From Lachnospiraceae bacterium (lineage in GTDB: Bacteria > Bacillota > Clostridia > Lachnospirales > Lachnospiraceae), in NCBI GenBank assembly GCA_015057325.1, contig SVEQ01000006.1, forward strand, positions 1-64,000: DNA of 64,000 bases. Reading direction: 5' to 3'. Every line of letters starts with the position of its first letter. Positions within the stretch are counted from its first letter, which is position 1. Position numbers and translations under genes: made by a program. Under the pieces are notes generated by a model. The model was given only the letters and a program-made list of their open reading frames with translations, ran no database searches and was not told the origin of the DNA. Shown one piece after another: positions 9,601 through 19,319 of this stretch.

Positions 9601-11755
9601 GGATTATTTGCAAAGAGCGGATGGAATGAACAGAAATCTTAACTCAGCACAGGAAACAGCATTTGATAATGCCTTGGCAGTAACATTATACAAAGGTGCA
9701 GTATATAGCTTGGATGTGGAAAGCGGGGAATACACATCTCGTGACGGAGTTCGCAAAGAATATAGAAATTACACATTCAAAAATACTACTCCAATTATTG
9801 ATGGTTTTAGTGATAAAGAAGAAACGAAGATTGTTAAAAACGTAAAGTCGTTACAGGTTTGTGAGAACTTTGTCGGACTCCATGTTAATGCGTACTGTGA
9901 TATGAAGTTCGTGGGAGATATGGGTAAACTTGTAATAGGATATCCTGATAAGAATCTAGCAAGCAAGAATGGTCAGTACTTTGATACAAAGATTGGTGAT
10001 TTCTGTAAACTGCAGCCTACTGAAGAAGACCCTGAACACCATAGAGTACAAAACCTTTATCGTGATATAAACGGACCTGATGCATATCCAACCGAAACAC
10101 AAATTACTCCACCTAATAATGGTACAGGACTAGTTGACGGTGAAGGACATGATGCACAAGAAAGATTCTATGAATATGATACAAATATTGATTACAGTTA
10201 TCCGTTAATCACTTATGCTATAGACAGTGAAAGTGAGGTTACGGGAACATTAGATGGCGTTGACGTTATTGTGCCTGAGCCTAATGCTCTTACCGAACTT
10301 TCATATAAACAGAAAGATGCAATTGAAGCGGGTGGAAAACTTACCGTTAGTATGACCGCAGATGCGTTAGATGAAAAGACTGCAAGTGACTCCTCAAAAG
10401 AAGGAATCGAAGCAATCAAAAATGAAATGAGCGAGGACGAAGAAATCGAATACGGAAGAGTTGATTATATTGATTTGTCTGTCAAGGCATCAGTAGGTGA
10501 AGAGGAAACAGCAATCACAGAAACTGCTGTTCCTATGGAAGTTACTATTCCGATTCCTGATGGATATAAGGAAAATACAAACTTTAGAATTGCCAGATAT
10601 CATAAAGATAAGGAAGGCAAAACAGAAGTATTCTTCCTTGATCGAGTAGAATCATTACGTGGTGAGATTGGTTTAAATATCGGATATGTGGAAAATGATG
10701 ATAACACACTTACATTTTTCACAGACCGTTTCTCAACCTACGCGCTTATGGAAGTGGGCGGAGACAGCCGAACAGAAATTGATTTCTCTAAGACTGCATG
10801 GAATTATACAGGAGTATTTACAGCAGACGGAAATATCAAGAAAGTTGAACTTACCGGAGTTCCTGAGGGAGTAAGTGTTGCATATTCCGACAATGAAGCA
10901 ACAGCAGCAGGAAAGTACACTGCAAAAGCAACATTTACAGTAAAGGATGTGAAAGCATATAAGCTTCCTGCAACAATACCGGATAAGTTAAAAACGCTTG
11001 AGTGGGAGATTAAAGCAGCAGAACCTGCACCAATACCAACACCTACGCCTACTCCTACTCCGACACCTACGCCGACACCTGCACCTGCAGAGGTTGGTCA
11101 GACAATTACTGATACATCAGGCGCAGCAAAAGGTGAAACATTTACTGTTACAGGAACAGGTGATAATGCTACAGTTACTTATGCGGGTCAGGAAGCAGGA
11201 AATACTGCTACAACGTTGGTAATTCCGGATGCGGTTGTTGGTGCTGATGGAAAGGAATATGCGGTTACTGAGATTGCTTCTAATGCACTTAAAGGAAACA
11301 CAACAGTTGAAGAGGTTAAAACCGGTAAAAATATTAAAAAAATCGGTAGCGGTGCGTTCCAGAACGCTACTAACCTTAAGAAAGCCACACTTGGTAAAAG
11401 TGTATCAGAAATCGGAGCTAATGCATTTTCCGGATGTAAGAAGCTTACTACAGTGAAGTGTACAAGTAAGACTGTTAAGACTATTGGAGCAAGCGCATTC
11501 AAGGGTACAGCTCTTAAGAGTGCAGACTTTGGAAAATCAAAGATTACTACAATCGGAGCTAATGCGTTTGGCGGATGTAAGAAGCTTACTACACTTACAC
11601 TTAACGGTGCTAATATTAAGAAGATTGGCAAGGGAGCAATACCTAACAATAAGAAAGTAACAATTAAGGTCAAAGGTACTACACAGCAGGTCGAAGCAGT
11701 TAAGAAGCTTCTTAAGAAAGCAGGAGCAAAGAAAGTCAAAGTTAAAAAAGCTTAA
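6674..11755 (+). CDS. Very large secreted surface protein with C-terminal LRR_5 repeats
   Basis: 1693 aa. Signal peptide at about residues 1-32 (ERKKRLLGIIMTFAVCMG..., cleavage probably near THA). The body is highly acidic (many E and D) and looks like a chain of beta-rich Ig-like or Big-like modules (for example ADGSDIEDGEATIS, VKAVLPNIGVYKG), though none is certain. A Pro-Thr linker (PTPTPTPTP, around residue 1455-1473) separates it from C-terminal BspA-type LRRs with repeated IGANAFSGCKKLTTV units. The C-terminus is Lys-rich with no LPXTG or anchor. AAGGAGG stands before the ATG. Likely an extracellular binding or adhesion protein; ligand unknown. Confidence 0.85.
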   Translation: MERKKRLLGIIMTFAVCMGLGVFVNSFTTHAERNDADTLYVAEVYANGEGEVMLPEDQEDINNMGWYKPDEWDGYVHWEAFSHKRVAFAYKDNKNDMIIIKAGIDKMSVTEADCETHEKFEQWAKPLSDFIHQYEYEKMEEGTEEPEGEEAPEEGRKPVVVKVPGVFEMGLYDAWFVIEYNGYSMTICSDKPSVGIYIRHVENEGLENESSWFEYAAWDRNFEYEEGVDYYIGCSYYLEQDETLDEGSINISLEGTEKDGFKLSNAETQIVDDEMQMVYRLFTVNKDFIKSFDLEAKFEYETNRTEEPRVEQNGFMAFAKREGLVITNTDYDGPFRDNYWDYKKSSDQYVRDECWVSLGFVDSENENVNLAPHDENEDNALDYFTITHADGSDIEDGEATISTTFEGDRVTQDGVYLIKLNKCGTYRITYEKGTITSFVEVKAVLPNIGVYKGNEANDENLLGDPTSEVEYEPGKTYYVMMSPDMVEEAKYKMDYENLSRLEINFDNAMFENPLDENVKTWSDLEDPTCWGFEISRDCIGTMRPGICAEWVYKNEENEENEDGRREVIREINLFAKPTGLCISNAFYENGQNPYPTKHNELSKAYDAERCCENEVNLGIVSDEVGITCITAGDIDKFKILKDGEEVAANVASIVPIKQYDEDADEDLPVDGYFDLKFNEIGNYTLEYTIAQNNKTVVEINVKEPTVAIYDTEGTLIGGKVEYTNTDREFTVKVYEQEDNNGHEEITIKDVIFKEGTDDFVDCDIAADGKSFKITLAEPKIRRFAIAVNLERTWINSEGIGGGVRDEESRWLNFEPGDDICEAYLDGEPQQGFSGCYIPEDWFINGNWTSDSQYPMYWVHAKSVQDVINKLSETAVGDKFEGYYMGPDGNFVKASENVNIVNTGYIAVFPSTYGGEALDSQYVASSGNLKGISFGSFSNHDYFVKPDEEGNYFAITHKTGGSGDFVEMGVFDAKSVKDYLQRADGMNRNLNSAQETAFDNALAVTLYKGAVYSLDVESGEYTSRDGVRKEYRNYTFKNTTPIIDGFSDKEETKIVKNVKSLQVCENFVGLHVNAYCDMKFVGDMGKLVIGYPDKNLASKNGQYFDTKIGDFCKLQPTEEDPEHHRVQNLYRDINGPDAYPTETQITPPNNGTGLVDGEGHDAQERFYEYDTNIDYSYPLITYAIDSESEVTGTLDGVDVIVPEPNALTELSYKQKDAIEAGGKLTVSMTADALDEKTASDSSKEGIEAIKNEMSEDEEIEYGRVDYIDLSVKASVGEEETAITETAVPMEVTIPIPDGYKENTNFRIARYHKDKEGKTEVFFLDRVESLRGEIGLNIGYVENDDNTLTFFTDRFSTYALMEVGGDSRTEIDFSKTAWNYTGVFTADGNIKKVELTGVPEGVSVAYSDNEATAAGKYTAKATFTVKDVKAYKLPATIPDKLKTLEWEIKAAEPAPIPTPTPTPTPTPTPTPAPAEVGQTITDTSGAAKGETFTVTGTGDNATVTYAGQEAGNTATTLVIPDAVVGADGKEYAVTEIASNALKGNTTVEEVKTGKNIKKIGSGAFQNATNLKKATLGKSVSEIGANAFSGCKKLTTVKCTSKTVKTIGASAFKGTALKSADFGKSKITTIGANAFGGCKKLTTLTLNGANIKKIGKGAIPNNKKVTIKVKGTTQQVEAVKKLLKKAGAKKVKVKKA

Positions 11756-11770
11756 TAATTGATTAATTGG

Positions 11771-11798
11771 CGGACCGCTCATTAGGGCGGTCCGTTTT
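11771..11798 (+). terminator. Terminator after the 1693-aa gene
   Basis: GC-rich 8-bp stem CGGACCGC / GCGGTCCG with an 8-nt loop followed by TTTT. Confidence 0.88.
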
Positions 11799-11832
11799 CA
11801 TGTCTTTACAACATTTATTCTCTTTAAAACTA

Positions 11833-11861
11833 TGGACATAAAGCTTGATAATTGTTACAAT
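11833..11861 (+). promoter_or_regulatory. Sigma-A-type promoter of the GHL10 operon
   Basis: TGGACA, exactly 17 bp, then TACAAT, 32 bp before the start codon at 11894. It follows a terminator and precedes a closely packed gene run. Confidence 0.7.
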
Positions 11862-11893
11862 AGAAAAGATTGGGATAAGGAAGGAAAAGAGTT

Positions 11894-13021
11894 ATGTTTG
11901 AAGGTTTTCAGAAGAGAATTAAAGGTAGTTTGAAATTAGCAATGATGTTGGTGTTGGTATGTTTGCTGGCGGCACTTCCGACAAAAGTGGTAGGTGCAAC
12001 AGAGACAGTAGCAAGCAATGATGCTACAAACAGTGTTAATTATAACAGGAAGCCTGTTAATCCAAAGACACTCACCAATATGCGTGGTGTGTGGGTGGCA
12101 TTTGTTGATTACAAAAATATGGGACTTTACAATAAGTCGGAATATGTCTTTCGTGCCAATGCAAGAAAGATGTATGCGCAGATGAAGAAAGACAAGATTA
12201 ATACCGTGTTTTTCCATGTGTGTCCTTGTAACGATGCCATTTATCCAAGTGAGTATCTTAAGTGGAGCAAGTATATGTTTACAAAGGCACCAAGTTATGA
12301 TCCGTTAAAGATCCTCGTTGAGGAGGCTCATAATTATGGTCTTTCATTCCATGCGTGGATTAATCCGTACAGAAAGAAAATGGGCGTAAGCTTTAATCCG
12401 GGCAAGGAATCATCTGTTGACAGAATCCTTGATATAGTAACTGAAATTATTGACAATTACGAAGTCGACGGAATCCATATGGACGATTATTTCTATCCGT
12501 CTAACGGACAGTTTAAGAAGGTGTCAATGAAGAAACGCAAGGCTAATGTCAACAACATGATCAGCCAGGTATACGAGACAATTAAGGATACTAATCCGAA
12601 ACTTTTATTTGGAATAAGTCCTGCAGGTTCGATAACTTATGCGGAGTCGATAGGTTGTGATTTGGAAACATGGTTTAATGAGGATGGATACGTGGATTAC
12701 GTTATTCCACAAATCTATTGGTCGGATAAGTACATTTTAAATGGCAAGAAAACGAAACTATATACCGAACGACTAAAGCAGTGGAAACAGCTTAATAATG
12801 GCAGAAAGCCGATGATGATCGGACTTGCGCTTTATCGTGCGGGGATGAAGGATAGTCTTGATAAAGGGTGGAAAAAGAAGAACAATATCATCGTAACGCA
12901 GATTAAGAAGGAAAAGGCAGCGGGATGCCAGGGCTTTGTGTTGTTTAGTTCAAGTTATATGACTAACAAGGCTGCAAAAAAGGAAATGAAAAACTACAGA
13001 AAGTATTTCAAGGTTAAATGA
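11894..13021 (+). CDS. Secreted glycosyl-hydrolase-like protein (GHL10/DUF187, YngK-like)
   Basis: 375 aa with an N-terminal signal peptide (hydrophobic core LAMMLVLVCLLAALPTKVVGA). The mature part follows the GHL10 pattern: MRGVWVAFVD, then KMKKDKINTVFFHVCP-like strand, Y-P-S-E, FHAWINPYR, and IHMDDYFYP, with two adjacent Asp residues in HMDDY as the likely catalytic region. Family members are TIM-barrel enzymes thought to act on glycans at the cell surface; the substrate is unproven. It is about 100 residues shorter than B. subtilis YngK and has no extra C-terminal module. It starts an operon with aroD, whose start lies 17 bp after its stop. Confidence 0.88.
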   Translation: MFEGFQKRIKGSLKLAMMLVLVCLLAALPTKVVGATETVASNDATNSVNYNRKPVNPKTLTNMRGVWVAFVDYKNMGLYNKSEYVFRANARKMYAQMKKDKINTVFFHVCPCNDAIYPSEYLKWSKYMFTKAPSYDPLKILVEEAHNYGLSFHAWINPYRKKMGVSFNPGKESSVDRILDIVTEIIDNYEVDGIHMDDYFYPSNGQFKKVSMKKRKANVNNMISQVYETIKDTNPKLLFGISPAGSITYAESIGCDLETWFNEDGYVDYVIPQIYWSDKYILNGKKTKLYTERLKQWKQLNNGRKPMMIGLALYRAGMKDSLDKGWKKKNNIIVTQIKKEKAAGCQGFVLFSSSYMTNKAAKKEMKNYRKYFKVK

Positions 13022-13037
13022 AAAAATGGAGACCAAT

Positions 13038-13799
13038 ATGAATAGTAACAGCGTTAAGGTTAGGACAATAGATATAGGCAGCGGGATACCCAAGATTTGT
13101 GTTCCGGTAGTTTCTGATTCAAGGCAGACGCTTAAGACAGATCTTTCTTCTGTCATTAAAGCAGAGCCTGATATTATTGAGTTCCGTGCAGATTATATGA
13201 TGTCTTGCATGGATGAACTTGAAGAAATATTATCCGATATAAGAGAACATATTGGTGATACGGTATTGCTATTTACAATAAGAACTGCTACCGAGGGCGG
13301 TGAAGCAGATGTCGATGATGAAGCATATGAAGGATTGCTGCTTCGTGCTTGTGAGAGTGGCAACGTTGATATGATAGATGTGGAGGCCTATAAGAAGGAA
13401 GGACTTCTTGAAAATATGTGCAAAGTAGCACATGCAAACGGTGTTTATGTGGTTGCAAGCAATCATGATTTTAAAAAGACACCTGATGTGGATGAAATTG
13501 TTACAAGACTTACTTACATGAAAAACCAAGGCGCGGACATTCCGAAGATTGCGGTTATGCCGGACTCAAATGATGACGTTATAACGTTATTGTCCTCAAC
13601 TAACAGGTATTGCGAGAAAGAAGGCGGACCGGTTATTACAATGTCTATGAGTGGCAAAGGTGTGATTAGCAGGCTTGCAGGTGAGTGGTTTGGTTCGGCG
13701 GTAACATTTGCTACTGTGACAAAGGCATCGGCACCCGGACAGGTTCCGATTGATGATGTAAGAAATGTGCTTAATGTAATTCATGAAAGTATCTCGTAA
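13038..13799 (+). CDS. aroD: 3-dehydroquinate dehydratase, type I
   Basis: Third step of the shikimate pathway: 3-dehydroquinate to 3-dehydroshikimate, cytoplasmic. Recognisable features are EFRADY near the N-terminus, FTIRTATEGGEA, the catalytic His in SNHDF, the Schiff-base Lys in KIAVMP, and the C-terminal SMSGKG...TFATVTKASAPGQ. Length about 253 aa is normal. I start at 13038 because GGAG lies 6 nt before it; an in-frame ATG at 13026 has no ribosome site. No other shikimate genes are nearby. Confidence 0.95.
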   Translation: MNSNSVKVRTIDIGSGIPKICVPVVSDSRQTLKTDLSSVIKAEPDIIEFRADYMMSCMDELEEILSDIREHIGDTVLLFTIRTATEGGEADVDDEAYEGLLLRACESGNVDMIDVEAYKKEGLLENMCKVAHANGVYVVASNHDFKKTPDVDEIVTRLTYMKNQGADIPKIAVMPDSNDDVITLLSSTNRYCEKEGGPVITMSMSGKGVISRLAGEWFGSAVTFATVTKASAPGQVPIDDVRNVLNVIHESIS

Positions 13800-13855
13800 A
13801 TTGCGAGAGACATATTAAAGATAGAATGTTTACAGGGGTACGGGAGGAAACTGTA

Positions 13856-15292
13856 ATGGATAATAACAAAGGAAAACTTCAAGGAGGAGCCGTAGAGATC
13901 GACACAAGTTCTGCTGCAAGGAACGCAGTGGATGACGCTACAAGAGTAGTTCCAACCAAGAGTGTGGCTGCTGCAGAGAAGAAAGCAGAACCGGTCAAGA
14001 ATGTAATGCCGGAGAAGAAAGTTGAATCGGCTAAGACGCAGGCTATGAGTACGAAAACAAATGCGGCAAAGACGGTCACAGGTAAGCCTGCAAGTGTTGA
14101 GAAAAAGGATGAGTCGGTTAAGAACGTGACTCCTGAGAAGAAAAATGATTCTCCGACAGGAGAAAGAAAAATGGTAGATGTTAAGGAGACAACAGGGACA
14201 CCTGCATACATTTCTACTCCAACTGATATAGGTAAGAAAGAAACAATTAAGCTTGAAAAAGAGGAAGTTGACGATGATATGCCGACTCCTATTAAGAGAA
14301 AAGAAGGAATTACCGTCGGTTCGGTTATTGGTGGTTTCTTTGAAGTTGTTTGGACAGTATTTAAACTTGCGGTTTTGGTAAGTGTAGTAATCGCAATTGC
14401 AGGATTCTTCCTTTGTAGAGAAATGTTAATCCGCGGACGTAACGGTAATCTTAAGAGTCTTTCGGATATGCATGCGACATCGACTATTCTTGCAAATAAG
14501 GATAAAGAAGATACAGATGTTGCAGGTTGGTTAAAGAGAGTTAAAAGAGAGAAACTTACTCTTGAAAGTGATGACGGCAAAATACTTGTTGCAAGAAAGG
14601 TTATGGCAGAAGGAGAATCTGACAAATGGGTAGTTGTGCTTCATGGATATAACGGTAGTATGGAAGATATTTACGACATCGCTATGCATTACTACAATGA
14701 AGGATTTAATGTGCTTATGCCTGACCTTCGAGCAAGTGGTGAGAGCGAGGGCTCATTTATCGGTATGGGTTGGCTTGACAGACTTGATGTTATCAATTGG
14801 ATAGATGTTATACTCGAGGAGCAGCCGGACGCACGTATCGCTATTCATGGCGTGGATATGGGAGCCGATACTGCAATTATGCTTTCGGGCGAGCCGATTA
14901 AGGATAATATCAGAGTAATCGTTGCTGATGGTGCATATACAAGTGCGTGGGATGTACTCAAAAAAGAGTTTAAGTTAAGACACGAGAAATTACCGGTATT
15001 TCCTGTTATGGAAATGGTTAATCCGGTTGCAAGAATCTGGGGCGGATACACACTTCGTGAGGCAAGTGCCGTGAAACAGGCAGAGAAGAGCAAGGTCCCG
15101 ACGCTTCTTATTCGCGGAGGAAACGATACATATGTCACAGCAGAAATGACGGATAAATTAAATGCGTCAATGGCGTCAATACATAAGGTTGATACTATTT
15201 CATCAGGTAACCATGATGACAGCAGATATGCCGATCCTGATGCATATTACAAGGACACGTTTGACTATGTAAAGGCACAGATTATAGATTGA
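13856..15292 (+). CDS. Membrane-anchored alpha/beta hydrolase with Asp in the nucleophile position
   Basis: 478 aa from the ATG at 13856, which follows GGGAGG by 8 nt. Residues 1 to about 145 are low complexity, rich in K, E, T, V, with a duplicated block (EPVKNVMPEKK / ESVKNVTPEKK). One membrane helix follows at about 160-185 (FKLAVLVSVVIAIAGFFL). The rest is an alpha/beta hydrolase domain: HGYNGS oxyanion region, nucleophile elbow HGVDMGAD, then IRGGNDTYV (acid) and SSGNHDDSR (His). The elbow has Asp334 where relatives have Ser (usually G-x-S-x-G). Function unknown; possibly an outward-facing hydrolase with an Asp nucleophile, or inactive. Confidence 0.82.
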   Translation: MDNNKGKLQGGAVEIDTSSAARNAVDDATRVVPTKSVAAAEKKAEPVKNVMPEKKVESAKTQAMSTKTNAAKTVTGKPASVEKKDESVKNVTPEKKNDSPTGERKMVDVKETTGTPAYISTPTDIGKKETIKLEKEEVDDDMPTPIKRKEGITVGSVIGGFFEVVWTVFKLAVLVSVVIAIAGFFLCREMLIRGRNGNLKSLSDMHATSTILANKDKEDTDVAGWLKRVKREKLTLESDDGKILVARKVMAEGESDKWVVVLHGYNGSMEDIYDIAMHYYNEGFNVLMPDLRASGESEGSFIGMGWLDRLDVINWIDVILEEQPDARIAIHGVDMGADTAIMLSGEPIKDNIRVIVADGAYTSAWDVLKKEFKLRHEKLPVFPVMEMVNPVARIWGGYTLREASAVKQAEKSKVPTLLIRGGNDTYVTAEMTDKLNASMASIHKVDTISSGNHDDSRYADPDAYYKDTFDYVKAQIID

Positions 15293-15307
15293 TAGGACGA
15301 GATACAT

Positions 15308-16528
15308 ATGGAAGAAAATAACAAAAGAGTATACAAACAGTTAACCGATGAATTAAATGACAGAATAATTAAGGATCGGGCAAACGGTGTAGTTAATCCA
15401 TGTAAAACTGCAGATGACGCAGCTATCAGAAGAAATCAGAAATGGGATAAGAATACGATTCTTCGCCCGGCGTATGTAAGAGATGTGGAAAAGATTATGC
15501 ATACACCGTACTATAACAGGTATGCGGATAAAACACAGGTGTTTTCTTTTTATAAAAATGATGATATAACAAGGCGTGCACTTCATGTGCAATTGGTTTC
15601 GCGAATTGCACGTAATATTGGTTCACTGCTTTCTCTTAATACGGATTTAATTGAGGCAATCGCACTTGGCCATGATATCGGACACACGCCTTTTGGACAT
15701 GCGGGAGAGAGGTTTCTAAGCGAATGTTTATATGAGCATACGGGAAGATACTTCAATCATAATGTGCATAGTGTAAGAGTTCTTGATGAGATAATGAACA
15801 GGAATATGAGTCTTCAGACGCTTGACGGAATACTATGTCATAATGGTGAGTTTGCGCTGAAGGAATATCGACCTGTTCCGATAGAGGATTTTGAGAGATT
15901 CGATAAAAAGGTTGAAGAGTGTTATGTGGATGAAGAGGCAATTGGAAGACTTGTTCCGTATACGCTTGAGGCATGCGTTGTCAGAGTGTGCGATATGATT
16001 GCATATCTTGGTAAGGACAGACAGGATGCAATAAGAGCTAATCTCATAAAGGATGATTCTGTATTTGAAAATGCAACATTTGGTAGGAGTAATCCCGAGA
16101 TAATTAATAATATGATTGTCAATATTGTGGAGAACAGTTATGGCAAGGATTATATTATGATGGATGAGGAATACTTTAATGCAATCAAAACTGCCAAGAA
16201 AGAAAACTACGAAATCATATGCTTTAATGAGGAACTCGAGACTAAATATACGGATTGCATAAGACCGATGTTTCATGATATATACGAGAAAATGTTGTCT
16301 GATATCAAAGCCGGTGACAAGAACTCGATTATATATAAACATCATATTGAGTTTGTCAAGGAAAATACAACAACCTATGGATGCGAAGAATATTTGAAAA
16401 ACACGACAGATGAGCAAATGGTAGTTGATTTCATTGCGAGCATGACAGACGATTACTTTGTTGATTTGCACGAGTATTTATTCCCGAAGAGCAAGTATCG
16501 GGTGGAGTACATATCGTATTTTGCGTGA
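15308..16528 (+). CDS. dgt: dGTP triphosphohydrolase-like HD-domain protein
   Basis: 406 aa. The HD metal-binding core is intact: R-(A)LHVQLVSRIARNIG, then ALGHDIGHTPFGHAGE, later CVVRVCDMIAYLGKD. The N-terminal segment Y.DKTQVFSF also fits Dgt. Such enzymes cleave dNTPs to the nucleoside and tripolyphosphate. The sequence lacks nothing obvious, but the substrate may be other dNTPs. It starts 15 bp after the hydrolase gene. Confidence 0.85.
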   Translation: MEENNKRVYKQLTDELNDRIIKDRANGVVNPCKTADDAAIRRNQKWDKNTILRPAYVRDVEKIMHTPYYNRYADKTQVFSFYKNDDITRRALHVQLVSRIARNIGSLLSLNTDLIEAIALGHDIGHTPFGHAGERFLSECLYEHTGRYFNHNVHSVRVLDEIMNRNMSLQTLDGILCHNGEFALKEYRPVPIEDFERFDKKVEECYVDEEAIGRLVPYTLEACVVRVCDMIAYLGKDRQDAIRANLIKDDSVFENATFGRSNPEIINNMIVNIVENSYGKDYIMMDEEYFNAIKTAKKENYEIICFNEELETKYTDCIRPMFHDIYEKMLSDIKAGDKNSIIYKHHIEFVKENTTTYGCEEYLKNTTDEQMVVDFIASMTDDYFVDLHEYLFPKSKYRVEYISYFA

Positions 16529-16587
16529 CAGCGAGCAGCTTAGCTGCGAGATGTCAGCATGGCGATTAAGAATAGAAGGAGAACCCT

Positions 16588-17745
16588 ATGAACAAACGAG
16601 AGATTAATGAGATAAAACGCCAGTTTACACCGGAACACTGTACGATTACAAGAATATGCGGTTGCTATGTGGACGGTGACAAAAACAAAAAGACAGAACT
16701 TGCACAGACATTTATGATGTTGACGGAAGAGGAGAACTTCAAGTACTTTAACATTTTTAAAAGTACTCTTTCGGGAACGATAGGAAAGAATCTTATCAAT
16801 ATGGAGTTCCCGACAGAACAGGAAAAAGAAGGTGGCACACAAGAATTTTTACTGCGGTTAAAATCTTCAAAACTCGAGGATGAGAAACTTGTTGAAGAGT
16901 TTTATGATAAGGTTATAGCTTCTTATGAATATCCGGAGAACTATTACATAATCCTTGTGTACGCATCATATGATGTTCCGGGTCAGACTTCAGATGGAGT
17001 TACTAACGAAGATGCATCGGATTATGTGTATGACTATATTCTTTGTAGTATTTGTCCTGTTAAACTTACGGATGCAGGTCTTTGCTACAACGAGAGAAAC
17101 AACAGTATTGAAAGCAGAATAAGAGACTGGTTGGTTACAGCGCCGACACACGGATTTTTATTCCCTGCATTTAACGACAGAAATACTGATATTCATGCAC
17201 TTTTGTACTATACGAAGAACTCGGAACTTTTGCAGGAGAACTTTATAGATAATTTGATGGGATGTGATGCGCCGTTATCATATAAGGCACAGCAGGAGAC
17301 ATTTCAGGATATTATAGAAAACTCTTTAGGCGAGCAGTGTGATTTTGAAACGGTCAAGACAATTCACGAAAACCTTAATGAATATTATGAGGCTAGAAAG
17401 GATGCTGACCAACCACCTGAACTTGACAAAATGGAGATGAAAAAACTCTTAGAAGAAAGTGGTGTGAAGCAGGAGGCTCTTCAGAATTTTGATGAAGCAT
17501 TTGATACAATCGTATGCGATGAAGAACAGCCTAAGTTTAGTGCTGCGACTGTTGCGAGCACAAGAAGTTTTGATATCAAAACACCTGATGTTGTGATTAA
17601 GGTTAAACCTGAACGCACGGATCTTGTGGAGACACGTACAATTGACGGAAGACAGTATATCTTGATAGAGGTTAACGATAGTGTAGAGGTTAACGGAATC
17701 AACGTACGAAATGTTGATGTTGAGACAGGCGAGATACTAGAGTGA
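16588..17745 (+). CDS. DUF4317 family protein
   Basis: 385 aa with the family start MNKREINEIKRQFTPEHCTI and motifs CGCYVDGDKNKK and ILVYASYDVPG. It is a soluble protein with no signal peptide, widespread in Clostridia and of unknown function. GAAGGAG lies before the ATG. It is followed 47 bp later by a DUF815 ATPase. Confidence 0.85.
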   Translation: MNKREINEIKRQFTPEHCTITRICGCYVDGDKNKKTELAQTFMMLTEEENFKYFNIFKSTLSGTIGKNLINMEFPTEQEKEGGTQEFLLRLKSSKLEDEKLVEEFYDKVIASYEYPENYYIILVYASYDVPGQTSDGVTNEDASDYVYDYILCSICPVKLTDAGLCYNERNNSIESRIRDWLVTAPTHGFLFPAFNDRNTDIHALLYYTKNSELLQENFIDNLMGCDAPLSYKAQQETFQDIIENSLGEQCDFETVKTIHENLNEYYEARKDADQPPELDKMEMKKLLEESGVKQEALQNFDEAFDTIVCDEEQPKFSAATVASTRSFDIKTPDVVIKVKPERTDLVETRTIDGRQYILIEVNDSVEVNGINVRNVDVETGEILE

Positions 17746-17792
17746 TAGGGTATTTTAATATCACGATAGTATAGATGAAAAGAGGAATAATC

Positions 17793-19175
17793 ATGTATAA
17801 ACACGTATCAAACTTAATTGTATATAGAGAACTCGGTGATGACAGCATTCTTATGGAGCTTGCGAGAATATTTGAGGATTTTGACTGGTATAGAGCTAAT
17901 GTACTTGGTGAGTCGGTAGCATTTTCAGCTTCCAAAGTTGCAGAGATTCAGGATAAAAAGCACATAAGTAAGGAAAGCCTGACAACGAGAGTTTATGCAC
18001 AGGTAAAACGACTTCTTGATCTTGGAACTGACTATGGTTTTGATGATAATTTGTGGCATAACTATCTTACGTTTGTAATGATTACCAATGAGAATTCCTT
18101 TACTTTAACAAGCGAGAAGGTTGGTGCGAACGAGGGTAGTGTCAATCACTTTGCAATGAATGACTTTGCTATTTTTAAGGAATTGTTTGATTATGATTTT
18201 TCTGAGATTGAGAAGGAATTAGATATTGATTGTTTCTCGACACTATCTAATTACAAGGCGATTGTTAAGAAGGAGAGAATGTATAACTACAATGTTTCTG
18301 AAAAGGTTCGCGGACTTTCAAAGAAACTTGAAGAGTGTGTTGATGCAAAGGTTTTTTTTGATGTGATAACCGGATTTTATGCAGATTACGGAGTGGGAAT
18401 GTTTGGTCTTAATAAAGCATTTCGCATACGTAATGTGGGAGATAAGGTTGACATTTACCCAATTAACAACACGGAAAATGTGCTTCTTGACGACTTGGTG
18501 GGATATGAGATTCAGAAGAAAAAGTTGGTTGATAATACCGAAGCTTTTGTTTCCGGAAAGCCTGCTAACAACTGTCTGCTTTTTGGTTCTGCCGGAACAG
18601 GAAAGTCTACATGTATCAAAGCGATTATTAATCAGTACTATGACCGTGGACTTCGAATGATTGAGATTTACAAGCATCAGTTCAAGGATTTGTCAACGGT
18701 GATATCCATGATTAAGAACCGTAATTACAGATATATCATTTATATGGATGACTTATCATTTGAGGAGTTTGAGATTGAGTATAAGTTCTTAAAGGCAGTT
18801 ATCGAGGGTGGTGTTGAGACTAAGCCTGATAATGTGCTTATATACGCAACCTCTAACAGACGTCATCTTATTAAGGAAACATGGAATGACAGGAATGATA
18901 TGGAGACCGGCGGCGAGGAGATTCATCATTCGGATACGATGCATGAGAAATTATCTTTGGTTAATCGCTTCGGTGTGACAATTAGTTTTTCGTCACCTAC
19001 ACAAAAGGAATATTTCAATATAGTTAAAGAGCTTGCGGCACGTCATCCGTCCATTACACTTTCTGAGCAGGAACTTTGTGCGGAAGCCAATAAATGGGAG
19101 CTTTCGCATGGTGGAATCTCGGGACGTACGGCACAGCAGTTTATTAATTATCTTGCGGGAATGAGCCGTGATTAA
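17793..19175 (+). CDS. DUF815 family AAA+-like ATPase
   Basis: 460 aa from the ATG at 17793, chosen because AGAGGA lies 7 nt upstream; an ATG six codons earlier has no site. The C-terminal half is a P-loop ATPase: Walker [11 protein letters not shown], Walker [15 protein letters not shown], an Asn sensor in [10 protein letters not shown], and an arginine-rich tail region. The N-terminal 200 residues are specific to this family. Biological role unknown; the ATPase core resembles remodelling AAA+ proteins. Confidence 0.88.
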   Translation: MYKHVSNLIVYRELGDDSILMELARIFEDFDWYRANVLGESVAFSASKVAEIQDKKHISKESLTTRVYAQVKRLLDLGTDYGFDDNLWHNYLTFVMITNENSFTLTSEKVGANEGSVNHFAMNDFAIFKELFDYDFSEIEKELDIDCFSTLSNYKAIVKKERMYNYNVSEKVRGLSKKLEECVDAKVFFDVITGFYADYGVGMFGLNKAFRIRNVGDKVDIYPINNTENVLLDDLVGYEIQKKKLVDNTEAFVSGKPANNCLLFGSAGTGKSTCIKAIINQYYDRGLRMIEIYKHQFKDLSTVISMIKNRNYRYIIYMDDLSFEEFEIEYKFLKAVIEGGVETKPDNVLIYATSNRRHLIKETWNDRNDMETGGEEIHHSDTMHEKLSLVNRFGVTISFSSPTQKEYFNIVKELAARHPSITLSEQELCAEANKWELSHGGISGRTAQQFINYLAGMSRD

Positions 19176-19319
19176 AATATTTCAAAATGGACTTTATTTT
19201 TTCACATTTTTCATATAAAATAGTAGTGTATGTTTTCTTGCAGATTAGGCTTTTTGTGAAAAATGAGCTTAAATGCTTTTTACATAGATTAAAAATATTA
19301 ATGATAAGGAGAGCGGGGT

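Noticed and set aside
11188-11739. 183-aa minus-strand frame opposite the LRR repeats
   Set aside because: A shadow of the repetitive coding strand; hydrophobic low-complexity translation with no ribosome site.
13879-14625. 248-aa minus-strand frame opposite the hydrolase N-terminus
   Set aside because: Mirrors the K/E/T-rich repeat; no start signal or family.
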